From Erysipelotrichaceae bacterium (lineage in GTDB: Bacteria > Bacillota_I > Bacilli_A > Erysipelotrichales > Erysipelotrichaceae): a stretch of DNA of 64,000 nucleotides. Positions 1 through 7,448 of the stretch are shown one piece after another. A program made the position numbers and the translations under genes. Below the pieces are notes generated by a model. That model made no database searches. It worked only from the letters and a program-made list of their open reading frames with translations, and was not told the DNA's origin. The first letter of the stretch is position 1. Each line of letters opens with the position of its first letter. The stretch spans positions 40,584-104,583 of the forward strand of contig JAFRLM010000018.1 of assembly GCA_017431225.1 (NCBI GenBank). The letters run 5' to 3'.

Positions 1-420
1 GCCGGTACCCATGATGATAACGCCGTCGACATCCCCGCCCCAGCGCTCGATGTACTGGCGAACCAGGAAAGAGCCCATGGAATGGCCCAGGAAGAAATAC
101 GGGACATCCGGATATTCCGCTTTTGTTTTTTCGTGCAGCTGACGGATATCCTTTAATACGTCTTCGCTCCCGGTCTTGCCGAAGTAGCCGTATTCACTTT
201 CATCATTGACAGAGAAGCCGTGTCCGAGATGATCTTCGCCGACAACGACATAGCCTTTCGAACTCAGATAATTCGCGAAATCATCATAGCGGTCGACGAA
301 CTCCTGCATGCCGTGGATGATCTGCAGGACCGCGACCGGTTTTTCCGCTTCCCAGCGCAGAGAATAGATCTCGTTCTTTCCGTTGACGGAAGGATAACGG
401 TATTCAAATTTACCTGCCAC
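1..420 (-). CDS. Alpha/beta hydrolase, lysophospholipase/monoacylglycerol lipase-like (partial)
   Basis: This is the N-terminal 140 codons of a serine hydrolase that runs off the left edge. Translation from GTG at 418-420 gives a typical alpha/beta-hydrolase start: an oxyanion-type HG motif (IIHGMQEF), an acidic/GHG loop (EDHLGHG) and the nucleophile elbow GHSMGS near residue 119. These are standard for monoacylglycerol lipase/lysophospholipase-like enzymes, which cleave acyl esters in the cytosol. The acid and His of the triad lie outside the window. The GTG start overlaps the last codons and stop of rpiB by 11 bases, so the two genes are probably co-translated. The exact substrate is unknown. 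Confidence 0.85.
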   Translation of the reverse strand, partial: MAGKFEYRYPSVNGKNEIYSLRWEAEKPVAVLQIIHGMQEFVDRYDDFANYLSSKGYVVVGEDHLGHGFSVNDESEYGYFGKTGSEDVLKDIRQLHEKTKAEYPDVPYFFLGHSMGSFLVRQYIERWGGDVDGVIIMGTG

Positions 421-865
421 GATTGCGCTCCTCGATATCCATGATCAGTCCCACCCGGCGGGCGTGGCGTCCGCCTTCGAACTCATTAGTCAGAAAGGCA
501 TCGACGATCATCTTGGCAAGCTCCGCGCCGACGACACGGGCGCCGAACGCCAGCATGTTGGCGTTGTTGTGGTTGCGTCCCATCTTTGCGGAATACGGTT
601 CGCTGCAGCAGACGCAGCGGATGCCGCTGACCTTATTGCAGGCAAGCGAGATCCCCACACCGGTACCGCAGATCACGATACCGAGGTCGGCCTGTCCGTC
701 TCTGACGGCATTGGCAGCCTGTTCTCCGGCGATCGGATAATCGAAGCTTTCGTAGGAATTGGTACCGAAATCCAGGACCTCGTACTGGTATTTCTGTTCA
801 ATATACTCCTTGATCTCCTTTTTCAGATCGACCGCGGAGTGATCATTTCCCATAGCGATTCTCAT
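410..865 (-). CDS. rpiB: Ribose-5-phosphate isomerase B (RpiB/LacAB family)
   Basis: Interconverts ribose 5-phosphate and ribulose 5-phosphate in the cytosolic pentose phosphate pathway. The 151-aa length fits the family. Visible motifs are the N-terminal GNDHSAVDLK phosphate-binding loop, the catalytic-cysteine segment ICGTGVGIS, RNHNNANMLAFGARV, and the C-terminal GRHARRV. The start is ATG at 865, preceded by GAGGAAAA. A TATAAT-like -10 lies at 893-898 on this strand. A LacA/LacB-type galactose isomerase belongs to the same fold, but only one subunit is present, so RpiB is preferred. A lipase-like gene overlaps its 3' end. Confidence 0.9.
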   Translation of the reverse strand: MRIAMGNDHSAVDLKKEIKEYIEQKYQYEVLDFGTNSYESFDYPIAGEQAANAVRDGQADLGIVICGTGVGISLACNKVSGIRCVCCSEPYSAKMGRNHNNANMLAFGARVVGAELAKMIVDAFLTNEFEGGRHARRVGLIMDIEERNRGR

Positions 866-892
866 GATAATTTTCCTCAGCTTTCTTTTTTC

Positions 893-898
893 ATTATA
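893..898 (-). promoter_or_regulatory. -10 box of rpiB
   Basis: A perfect TATAAT on the minus strand lies 28 bases before the rpiB start codon. No good -35 is seen at 17 bases, so only the -10 is claimed. Confidence 0.5.
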
Positions 899-970
899 AC
901 CGAAACCGGACAGGACAACGCAGAGATAAAAGCTGTGCTAGAATTAATAATGACAAAGGAGCAATCTACA

Positions 971-2665
971 ATGAACGCTAAAGAAAAATATAATTACTGG
1001 CTCAGCCGTCTCCCGGACGGAGATCCTTTGAAAGAGGAACTTCTCGCGATCGCGGATGACGAGAAAGAGATCGAGGAACGCTTCTATCTCGACCTGACTT
1101 TCGGAACCGCCGGACTGCGCGGTATCCTGGCTGCAGGCACCAACCGCATGAACTATCTGACCGTCGGCAGAGCGACCCAGGGCATCGCCAACTACATCAA
1201 GACCTATGGCGTCGAGGCCCGTAAAAAAGGCGTCGTCATCGCTCATGACTGCCGTTACAAATCCCGTGAGTTCTGTCTGCTGACTGCCCGCATCCTGGCG
1301 GCCAACGGCATCAAGGCCTATATCTTCGATGATCTGCGCACGACTCCGGAGCTTGCCTTCATGGTCCGCAACCTGGGTACGATCTCCGGTATCAACATCA
1401 CCGCCAGTCATAACCCCAAGGAATATAACGGCTACAAGGCCTACTGGCAGGACGGCTGCCAGGTCAGTGCCGATGTTGCCGAGGGCATGCTGAAGGAGAT
1501 CGGCAAGCTCGACTATTTCGACGGCATCCAGATCATGGATTACGACGATGCGGTGCTCGCCGGAATGATCGAAGTCCTGGACGAATCAAAGGACCGTGAA
1601 TATCTTGACCTCGTTGAAAGCTGCAAAGTTCACGAAGGTGATGAACTGGCGCTCGATCTGCCGATCATCTATACCCCGCTGAACGGCGCCGGCGCGATCC
1701 CCTTCGCCGTCATGATGAAGGAGCGCGGTTTCACCAACTGGCATATCGTTGAGGAACAGCGTCTGCCGGACCCGGAATTCACCACTGTCGGCTATCCGAA
1801 CCCGGAAGACCCGAAAGCCTTCAAGCTCGCTGAGGAACTCGGACGCAAGGTCGGCGCGGAAGTCCTGATGGCGACAGACCCGGACGGTGACCGTTTCGCG
1901 ATCGAACTGCGTGACGAGAACGGAGACTACGTTCCGCTCAACGGCAACCAGACCGGTTATCTTCTGGTCAATTATCTTCTCGAAGGCCATAAAGATGCAG
2001 GCACACTTCCGGAAAACGGAGCGATGGTCAAATCGATCGTCACTTCCAACCTCTCCGCGATCATGGCCAATGCCTACGGTGTGAAGATGTTCGAGGCGCT
2101 GACCGGATTCAAGAATATCTGCGGACGCATTCCGGATCTGGAGAAAATGGGACTGAAGTACATGTTCGGTTATGAGGAATCGATCGGCTACGCCGCCTGC
2201 CCGGAGATCCGTGACAAGGACGGTATCAGCGCCGGTATGCTGGTAGCGGAAGCAGCCGCTTACTATAAGAAACAGGGCAAGACCCTCTTCCAGGTCCTCA
2301 ATGAGATCTATGAAAAATACGGTTGGGTCTCCGAAGATGAACCGAACATCGTTCTCAAAGGCATCGAGGGCAGCAAGCGCATCGCCCGCATGATGGATGA
2401 TCTGCGCGCGCATCCAATCACCGAAGTCAACGGCCATAAAGTCATCAAGCTAATCGACTATAAGTCCGGCTATGAAGATATCCCGGCGTCGAATGTCCTG
2501 CGTTACTTCCTCGATAACGATGCCTGGTTCGCGATCCGCCCGAGCGGAACAGAACCGAAGATCAAATTCTACTTCTACGCTATGGGCAAGGACCGCGAAG
2601 ACGCGATCGCCGTGAATAAAGCGATCAAAGACGAAGTGTTCGCCCGCGTGAATTCTGTCGACTGA
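971..2665 (+). CDS. pgcA: Phosphoglucomutase/phosphomannomutase (alpha-D-phosphohexomutase)
   Basis: Interconverts hexose 1- and 6-phosphates (glucose, possibly mannose) for glycolysis and cell-wall/glycan precursors. The 564 aa carry all four family signatures: the phosphoserine loop TASHNPKEYNGYK, the metal loop DPDGDR, the sugar-binding loop GYEESIGY, and the phosphate-binding RPSGTEPKIKFY near the C terminus. The frame is open far upstream, but the start at 971 has AAAGGAG nine bases before it, while the ATG at 951 has no ribosome site and sits beside the likely promoter. The gene is divergent from rpiB and followed by two hairpin terminators. Assignment to PgcA rather than PgmB-type enzymes rests on length and motifs. 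Glucose versus mannose preference cannot be read. Confidence 0.93.
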   Translation: MNAKEKYNYWLSRLPDGDPLKEELLAIADDEKEIEERFYLDLTFGTAGLRGILAAGTNRMNYLTVGRATQGIANYIKTYGVEARKKGVVIAHDCRYKSREFCLLTARILAANGIKAYIFDDLRTTPELAFMVRNLGTISGINITASHNPKEYNGYKAYWQDGCQVSADVAEGMLKEIGKLDYFDGIQIMDYDDAVLAGMIEVLDESKDREYLDLVESCKVHEGDELALDLPIIYTPLNGAGAIPFAVMMKERGFTNWHIVEEQRLPDPEFTTVGYPNPEDPKAFKLAEELGRKVGAEVLMATDPDGDRFAIELRDENGDYVPLNGNQTGYLLVNYLLEGHKDAGTLPENGAMVKSIVTSNLSAIMANAYGVKMFEALTGFKNICGRIPDLEKMGLKYMFGYEESIGYAACPEIRDKDGISAGMLVAEAAAYYKKQGKTLFQVLNEIYEKYGWVSEDEPNIVLKGIEGSKRIARMMDDLRAHPITEVNGHKVIKLIDYKSGYEDIPASNVLRYFLDNDAWFAIRPSGTEPKIKFYFYAMGKDREDAIAVNKAIKDEVFARVNSVD

Positions 2666-2695
2666 TCTGTCGTTTCAGAACAAACAGAAACAGCA

Positions 2696-2723
2696 GCTGG
2701 ATCCAAAAACGGATCCGGCTTTT
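2696..2723 (+). terminator. Terminator of the phosphohexomutase gene
   Basis: A 9-bp stem (GCTGGATCC / GGATCCGGC, one G-U pair) with a 6-base loop is followed by TTTT, 31 bases after the stop codon. Confidence 0.7.
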
Positions 2724-2792
2724 CAGTCGCTTCCGGGAAAACGTAGATCATCGCGCGCCTGCGCAAAGAAGCGGGAAACAGCCACAATACGC

Positions 2793-2817
2793 AAAAGACA
2801 CCGGGCCGGTGTCTTTT
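2793..2817. terminator. Bidirectional terminator between phosphohexomutase and RT genes
   Basis: AAAAGACACCG and CGGTGTCTTTTT form a strong stem with A and T tracts on both sides. It can end the plus-strand mutase transcript and the minus-strand RT transcript, which converge here. Confidence 0.8.
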
Positions 2818-2840
2818 TCTTCAGAGTGCGGATCTGGAAA

Positions 2841-4052
2841 TTATTGATCCCGTAATTCCTTGTTTTCCTTCTTCCAGCGGTAGTATTCCGCTGTCAGAGG
2901 GGTATAGCCGAGTCTTTTCAGCTGTTCATAGGTGATGCGGAAGTTGCCTTTGCGGTGTCTTCCGGAAGAGAGATAGCGCAGGTATTCCTGCATGCAGCGG
3001 TCGATCTCTTTCAAACCGTCCGTGCGGGTCAAAAGCGGGAAATAGAAGCGGGACCAGGTAAAATCATTCGTTCCGCTGAGATCGAAGAACTTGTAGTCAA
3101 AGCTGCGGATCATTGCGGAAGCCGCTTTTTCAAACAGGATCCCCTTCCGTTTCATATTACGGCGGATCTTCCGCGCCTTGCGGCGGATCTTCGCTTTCAT
3201 CTTTTTTACAGTAACAGCGGACAGATCGATCTCTCCCCGGTGCCAGGAAAAACCGAGGAACTCCCACGGTTCTCCGGGCTGTGAGATATGCAGCTTCTCC
3301 GGATTCAGTTCCAGTTTTTTCTCTGCAAGCTCCGCCTTCAGCAGGGCATCATACTTTTCTTTCTGTGCTTCGTTCTCGTAGAAGATCAGGATATCGTCGG
3401 AATAGCGGAAATACGGGATCTCCACTTCCGCGAACAGAAGATCCAGGCTGCGCAGATAGAAATTCGCAAAGAAGCTTGCCAGCGGGACTCCGGCCATTGC
3501 GCCGTGTTTCTCGCGGATCACCTCACCGTTATAGCGGCAGCGCTCTTCTGTCAGCAGTTTTTCCAGAAAAGCATAAAGCGCAGGATCGTCCCGCAGGACT
3601 TCTTTCAGGATCTCCAGCAGCTGGGGGACATCGATCGAATTAAAGTAATTGCGGACATCAAGCTTCACAACGATCCTGTCATCGACCTCCGGGATCTTCC
3701 GGATCCTGTCAAACGCTGTCTTTGCGGTGATGCGGCGGCGGAAGGAATAACAATTGTCCGACAGCTCCCCATCATAGCGGTAAAGCAGCCAGGCAAGCAT
3801 CTTCAGGATCCAGGTCTCCTCTCTGTTAAAACAGTAGACAGTCCGTTTCTTATTGGAACCGGCTTTTGAAAGGATGCATTTTTCCGGCAGGGAGAAGGAA
3901 AGTGTTTCCGCCATTGGCAAATAGGCTTTTTCCGCAAGAAAAAGATCCAGCTCCTTCATTTCCTTTTTATTGAGCTGCCCGTGTTCGTTTTTCCAGTCGC
4001 GGAACTCCTGCCAGCGGGCGGGTTCGCGCAGTTCATCGAGAAGGCTTTTCAT
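2841..4052 (-). CDS. Stand-alone reverse transcriptase, class not assigned
   Basis: RNA-templated DNA polymerase of 403 aa. RT blocks in order: basic block KKRTVYCF (68-75), CYSFRRRITAKTAFDRI (101-117), catalytic block A VVKLDVRNYF with Asp132, block B GVPLASFFANFYL (188-200), block C RYSDD (216-220; Ser replaces the usual Ala of YADD), NPEKLHIS (250-257) and EFLGF (264-268). A lysine/arginine-rich thumb (about 282-305) follows, then a C-terminal module with GRHRKGNF and LGYTPLTAEYYR. No HNH endonuclease or maturase X domain is seen, and retron NAxxH and VTG marks are missing. The ATG at 4052 is preferred over an in-frame TTG at 4058. Neither has a Shine-Dalgarno sequence, because the upstream 25 bases are almost pure pyrimidine. 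A structured element abuts the 5' end. Best reading: a defence-type (DRT/UG-like) RT. Confidence 0.88.
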   Translation of the reverse strand: MKSLLDELREPARWQEFRDWKNEHGQLNKKEMKELDLFLAEKAYLPMAETLSFSLPEKCILSKAGSNKKRTVYCFNREETWILKMLAWLLYRYDGELSDNCYSFRRRITAKTAFDRIRKIPEVDDRIVVKLDVRNYFNSIDVPQLLEILKEVLRDDPALYAFLEKLLTEERCRYNGEVIREKHGAMAGVPLASFFANFYLRSLDLLFAEVEIPYFRYSDDILIFYENEAQKEKYDALLKAELAEKKLELNPEKLHISQPGEPWEFLGFSWHRGEIDLSAVTVKKMKAKIRRKARKIRRNMKRKGILFEKAASAMIRSFDYKFFDLSGTNDFTWSRFYFPLLTRTDGLKEIDRCMQEYLRYLSSGRHRKGNFRITYEQLKRLGYTPLTAEYYRWKKENKELRDQ

Positions 4053-4197
4053 AAACAAAAAAAGAAAGAGAAAACGCTTTGAAGTAAGCTGTGCTTACGA
4101 TACCGGACGGTACCTGATCCAACTGCCTGCAAAGTGTTTCCGGGGATCAGGCTGCGGCCGCCGCAGGCGCAATGAATGCTTTTCTCTTTCTGTTTAT
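4051..4197 (-). ncRNA. Candidate RT-associated structured RNA with closing stem and four hairpins
   Basis: The ends pair: GAAAGAGAAAA (4064-4074) with TTTTCTCTTTC (4180-4190), 11 bp perfect, and ATAAACA (4051-4057) with TGTTTAT (4191-4197), 7 bp. Between them lie four hairpins: GTAAGC/GCTTAC (4084-4098), TACC/GGTA (4101-4112), CCTGATCC/GGATCAGG (4113-4151, 23-base loop) and CTGCGG/CCGCAG (4152-4166). GCCTGC in the big loop (4125-4130) can also pair with GCAGGC at 4163-4168, giving a possible pseudoknot. The element lies between the 177-aa gene and the RT on their strand, as msr-msd or DRT RNAs do. That it is transcribed and used as RT template is inference. A plain regulatory leader remains possible. 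Confidence 0.6.
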
Positions 4198-4205
4198 TCC
4201 TCAGA

Positions 4206-4739
4206 TCACAGGTATTTATGCAATCTGTCGGAAATGTATTCGGTAGTATTCGGATAGTGTTCGACGAAATTCAAAAACGGAATGCCGCGTTTTTCGGCTT
4301 CTTCCCGGCTCCAGCGGTACTCGCGATGCGCGGTCGTTGTCTTCCCGATCAGCATCAGAATGAGTTTCGGGGATCCACCGTCGTAGATGACGATCGAATA
4401 ATCCATGAACCGGCCTTCGCCTCCCAGTTCCTTCGGGGAGACGTTTTCCCGCACCTTGTATTGCGGGAATTCGTTTGCCAGCACATTCAGTATACGCTGA
4501 CGGCTGGTCAGCCCGTCTTCTGTTTCTTTCAGATACTCGTCCTTTTTCGTTTCTTCCGCTTCTTTCTTCTGAGCTTCCGTCTGGAATTCATCGACGGCTT
4601 TCTTCAGTTCGTCCGCGTGTTCGTTGATCGTGTCTTTCAGAGAATTGAAAAGAGCGGCTGCCTTTTCCTTATTCTCCTCGGTGGCGATCTCTTTCAGGGC
4701 TTCAGCGCCTTCTTTGAGCAGTTTGTCTAACAGTCCCAT
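4206..4739 (-). CDS. Conserved-looking 177-aa protein of unknown function upstream of the RT
   Basis: I do not recognise a named family. Residues 1-75 are charged and amphipathic, with Ala/Lys/Glu-rich helices (GLLDKLLKEGAEALKEIA and similar) and likely coiled coil. Residues about 80-177 form a compact alpha/beta domain: a helix (SRQRILNVLANEF), then MDYSIVIYDGG, LILMLIGK, HREYRWSREEAEKRGIPFL and YISDRLHKYL. That order loosely resembles a PD-(D/E)xK nuclease core, with the D in MDYS and the K in LIGK, but the second acid is absent, so nuclease activity is not claimed. ATG has GGAGG eight bases before it. The gene reads straight into the RT element and RT, and may be a third component or an unrelated housekeeping gene. 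Confidence 0.6.
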   Translation of the reverse strand: MGLLDKLLKEGAEALKEIATEENKEKAAALFNSLKDTINEHADELKKAVDEFQTEAQKKEAEETKKDEYLKETEDGLTSRQRILNVLANEFPQYKVRENVSPKELGGEGRFMDYSIVIYDGGSPKLILMLIGKTTTAHREYRWSREEAEKRGIPFLNFVEHYPNTTEYISDRLHKYL

Positions 4740-4766
4740 GATATTTCCTCCTGCAAGAATAACAGC

Positions 4767-4783
4767 TCTCCGGAAACCGGAGA
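4767..4783 (-). other. Hairpin in the leader of the 177-aa gene
   Basis: TCTCCGG and CCGGAGA form a 7-bp stem around an AAA loop, between the likely promoter and the ribosome site. Its role is unknown. It could be an mRNA-stabilising or regulatory leader hairpin. Confidence 0.4.
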
Positions 4784-4819
4784 CAGAGGATGGATGATGT
4801 GGTGGTTCTTCTTTCTTTT

Positions 4820-4825
4820 ATCATA
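4820..4825 (-). promoter_or_regulatory. Extended -10 promoter for the 177-aa/RT unit
   Basis: TATGAT preceded by TGG (extended -10) on the minus strand lies about 80 bases before the 177-aa start codon. The -35 region is weak. Confidence 0.4.
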
Positions 4826-4854
4826 CCATACTTATACAGAAGGAAACAGACGGA

Positions 4855-7338
4855 TCAGATGTACTTTCCGGTGATACTGTTAGGATTACTGCGGACTTCT
4901 TCCGGTGTGCCGCAGGCGACGATCCTGCCGCCGTCTTCTCCGCCGCCCGGACCCATGTCGATCAGATAATCGGCGCTGCGGATCACATCAAGATCATGTT
5001 CGATCACGAGCACGGTAGCGCCGTTGTCGATCAGCGTACGGAAGACCTGCAGGAGCGTTTCGATATCCTGCGGATGCAGACCGATCGTCGGCTCATCGAA
5101 GACGAAGACCGAATCATTCTGCTGACGCCCCATTTCGCTGGCAAGTTTCAGACGCTGGGCTTCGCCGCCGGATAAGCTCGGCGTCTCCTCACCCAGTGTC
5201 AGGTAACCCAGTCCGAGATCACGCAGGATCTCCAGTTTCGGGCGGACAGCGCCGAGGTCCCTGCAGAAACGCACAGCGGTGCTGACATCCATATCCATGA
5301 CTTCCGGAAGGGAACGGGTCTCCCCGGCTTTGTTGGTAAAGCGGATCCTTTTCGCCGTTTTGGAATAACGGGAGCCGCGGCATTCCGGACAGGGGATATC
5401 TACATCCGGAAGGAACTGCACGTCTAGTGAGATCTCACCGGTCCCGTCGCAGACCGGGCAGCGCAGGGAACCGGTATTATAGGAGAAGTCGCCGGCTTTA
5501 TATCCCAGTGCTTTCGCCTCCTTCGTGCGTCCGTAGATCTTGCGCAGCTCATCGTGCACATTGGCGTAGGTGGCGACGGTCGAGCGGACGTTGATGCCGA
5601 TCGGAGTCGCGTCGATCAGTTTGACGTGGTGAATGCCTTCCGCCTCGATGCGGTGGATATGCGCCGGCATCGCTTTGCTGTTGCACAGGGCGTCCAGACC
5701 CGGCACAAGACTTTCGAGGACCATCGTCGTTTTTCCCGAGCCGGAAACACCAGTCACGACGGTCAGCTTATTCTTCGGAATGCGTACATTCAAAGGGTGA
5801 ACGGTATGGATCTGTTCTGTTTCGAGAAGGATCTCCCCTTTCGCGAAAAGATCTTCCTTCTTCGCCACATGGACCGGTTCACGCCCGAGATATTTTCCGA
5901 TCAGGGAGCGCGGATCCTTTTCGATCTCTTCGACTGTTCCTTCGGCGACGACCTGACCGCCCTCGGCACCGGCCTGCGGACCAAGTTCGATCAGCCAGTC
6001 GGATTCCTTCAGGATCTGGGTATCATGGTCGACCAGGAGCACGGAGTTTCCGTCCCCAACGAGGTCATGCATGACGGCGTTAAGACCGAGGATATTTGCC
6101 GGATGCAGTCCGATCGAGGGTTCATCCAGTACATATAAGACACCGGTCGTGCGGTTGCGGACCGCTCTCGCCAGCTGCATGCGCTGACGCTCACCGGTCG
6201 AAAGCGTGGAGGAGGCACGGTCCAGGGTCAGGTAGCTGAGACCGAGATCCATCAGCCGTTTGGCGACTTCAAGATACGATTCGCAGATATTCTTCGCCAT
6301 CTCCCTCATTTCTTCGGGGAGCGAATCCGGGACTTTCTTTACCCATTCGATCGATTCCTTCAGGCTCATCTGACAGGCCTGGTCCAGCGAGATCCCCATG
6401 ATCCTGGGGGCTCTGGTAGCTTCGGACAGACGGGTCCCGTGACATTCCGGACAGACATCTTCCTTTAAGAACTTCTCGACCCGTTTCATGCCCTTTTCGT
6501 CCTTGACTTTGCTGAGGGCGTTCAGGACCGTGGCGGTCGCGCTGTAATAGGTAAAATCCATCTCGGTCGCGATCGGGTTGGACTTGTCTTTGGGACGGTA
6601 GAAGATATGCTTCTTGACCATCGGTCCGTCATAGACGATCTCTTTTTCCTCATCGGTCAGATCCTTAAAAGGAACGTCTGTACGCACGCCCATTGCCCGG
6701 CAGACGTCGGTCATCAGTGCCCACATCAAGGAATTCCAGGGGGCTACGGCTCCCTCGTCGATCGTAAGATCCTGGTTCGGGATCAGGGTGCTGCGGTCAA
6801 CGGTGCGCACCATGCCGGTGCCGCCGCAGCATTTGCAGGCGCCCTGGGAGTTGAAAGCAAGCTCTTCCGCTCCGGGACCGTAAAAGTGTTCCCCGCATTC
6901 GGGGCAGACGATCTCCTGCATCGTCGCGACCGCAAAGCTCGGCTTCTGGTAATGGCCGTTGGGACAGCGGTGGCTGGAAAGACGTGAGAACATTAAACGC
7001 AGACTGTTGAGCAGTTCCGTCCCGGTACCGAAAGTGGAACGGATGCCCGGGACCGAGGGACGCTGATGCAGAGCCAGCGAAGCCGGAACATAAAGGACAT
7101 CATCGACATCGGCGCGGGAAGCCTGGGTCATGCGTCTTCTGGTATACGTTGATAAGGATTCAAGGTACCGGCGGGAGCCTTCCGCATAAAGAACACCCAG
7201 CGCCAGCGAGGACTTTCCGGAACCGGATACACCGGCAATGCCGACGATCTTGTTCAGCGGGATGTCCACATCGATATTTTTCAGATTGTGCACGCGGGCG
7301 CCGCGCACCAGGATCTTATCCGGGGTCTCTTTATTCAT
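4855..7338 (-). CDS. UvrA-like ABC ATPase (short paralogue, UvrA2/drug-resistance type)
   Basis: Tandem ABC ATPase of the UvrA family, 827 aa against about 940 for housekeeping UvrA. Visible: N-terminal VRGARVHNLKNI, Walker A GVSGSGKSS (about 37-45), cysteine pairs CPECG and CKCCG, signature LSTGERQRMQLA with Walker B VLYVLDEPSIGLHP, second Walker A GVSGSGKTT, zinc-finger CPVCDGTGE/CPECRG, second signature LSGGEAQRLKLA and VFDEPTIGLHP. The shorter N-terminal half suggests the UvrB-binding region is missing or reduced, as in UvrA2 proteins linked to tolerance of DNA-binding drugs. That link is family knowledge, not shown here. The gene stands alone with its own promoter and a GGAGG ribosome site before ATG 7338. 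Confidence 0.88.
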   Translation of the reverse strand: MNKETPDKILVRGARVHNLKNIDVDIPLNKIVGIAGVSGSGKSSLALGVLYAEGSRRYLESLSTYTRRRMTQASRADVDDVLYVPASLALHQRPSVPGIRSTFGTGTELLNSLRLMFSRLSSHRCPNGHYQKPSFAVATMQEIVCPECGEHFYGPGAEELAFNSQGACKCCGGTGMVRTVDRSTLIPNQDLTIDEGAVAPWNSLMWALMTDVCRAMGVRTDVPFKDLTDEEKEIVYDGPMVKKHIFYRPKDKSNPIATEMDFTYYSATATVLNALSKVKDEKGMKRVEKFLKEDVCPECHGTRLSEATRAPRIMGISLDQACQMSLKESIEWVKKVPDSLPEEMREMAKNICESYLEVAKRLMDLGLSYLTLDRASSTLSTGERQRMQLARAVRNRTTGVLYVLDEPSIGLHPANILGLNAVMHDLVGDGNSVLLVDHDTQILKESDWLIELGPQAGAEGGQVVAEGTVEEIEKDPRSLIGKYLGREPVHVAKKEDLFAKGEILLETEQIHTVHPLNVRIPKNKLTVVTGVSGSGKTTMVLESLVPGLDALCNSKAMPAHIHRIEAEGIHHVKLIDATPIGINVRSTVATYANVHDELRKIYGRTKEAKALGYKAGDFSYNTGSLRCPVCDGTGEISLDVQFLPDVDIPCPECRGSRYSKTAKRIRFTNKAGETRSLPEVMDMDVSTAVRFCRDLGAVRPKLEILRDLGLGYLTLGEETPSLSGGEAQRLKLASEMGRQQNDSVFVFDEPTIGLHPQDIETLLQVFRTLIDNGATVLVIEHDLDVIRSADYLIDMGPGGGEDGGRIVACGTPEEVRSNPNSITGKYI

Positions 7339-7371
7339 ACGTTCCCTCCTGTCGTGTTCAAAACAATACCC

Positions 7372-7400
7372 ATTTTATCGTTTATTCCGGACACGGACAA
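7372..7400 (-). promoter_or_regulatory. Sigma-A promoter of the UvrA-like gene
   Basis: TTGTCC (7395-7400) and TAAAAT (7372-7377) are separated by 17 bases on the minus strand, about 34 bases before the start codon. Confidence 0.6.
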
Positions 7401-7412
7401 GGATGCACCCAT

Positions 7413-7436
7413 AAGAAAAGATCCCTTTCGGGATCT
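7413..7436 (-). terminator. Terminator of hsp20
   Basis: AGATCCC and GGGATCT form a 7-bp stem with a 4-base loop, followed on the minus strand by TTTTC. It lies just after the hsp20 stop codon. Confidence 0.75.
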
Positions 7437-7448
7437 CTTCGTTTCGTG

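Noticed and set aside
464..970. Upstream extension of the phosphohexomutase frame
   Set aside because: The extension runs antisense through rpiB, has no ribosome site, and family proteins begin at about the 971 start.
4051..4197. Typical retron msr-msd
   Set aside because: The layout and end pairing fit, but the RT lacks the retron NAxxH and VTG marks and the internal hairpins do not clearly divide into msr and msd, so the element is listed only as an RT-associated RNA candidate.
2666..4200. Group II intron carrying the RT
   Set aside because: No maturase X or endonuclease domain, no GTGYG-type 5' end and no recognisable domain V hairpin near the RT.
3970..4257. Plus-strand open frame across the RT element, as a 'neo'-type hidden gene
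   Set aside because: Both strands have one open frame across the GC-rich element, which is not unlikely by chance at this length. No ribosome site or start context was seen.
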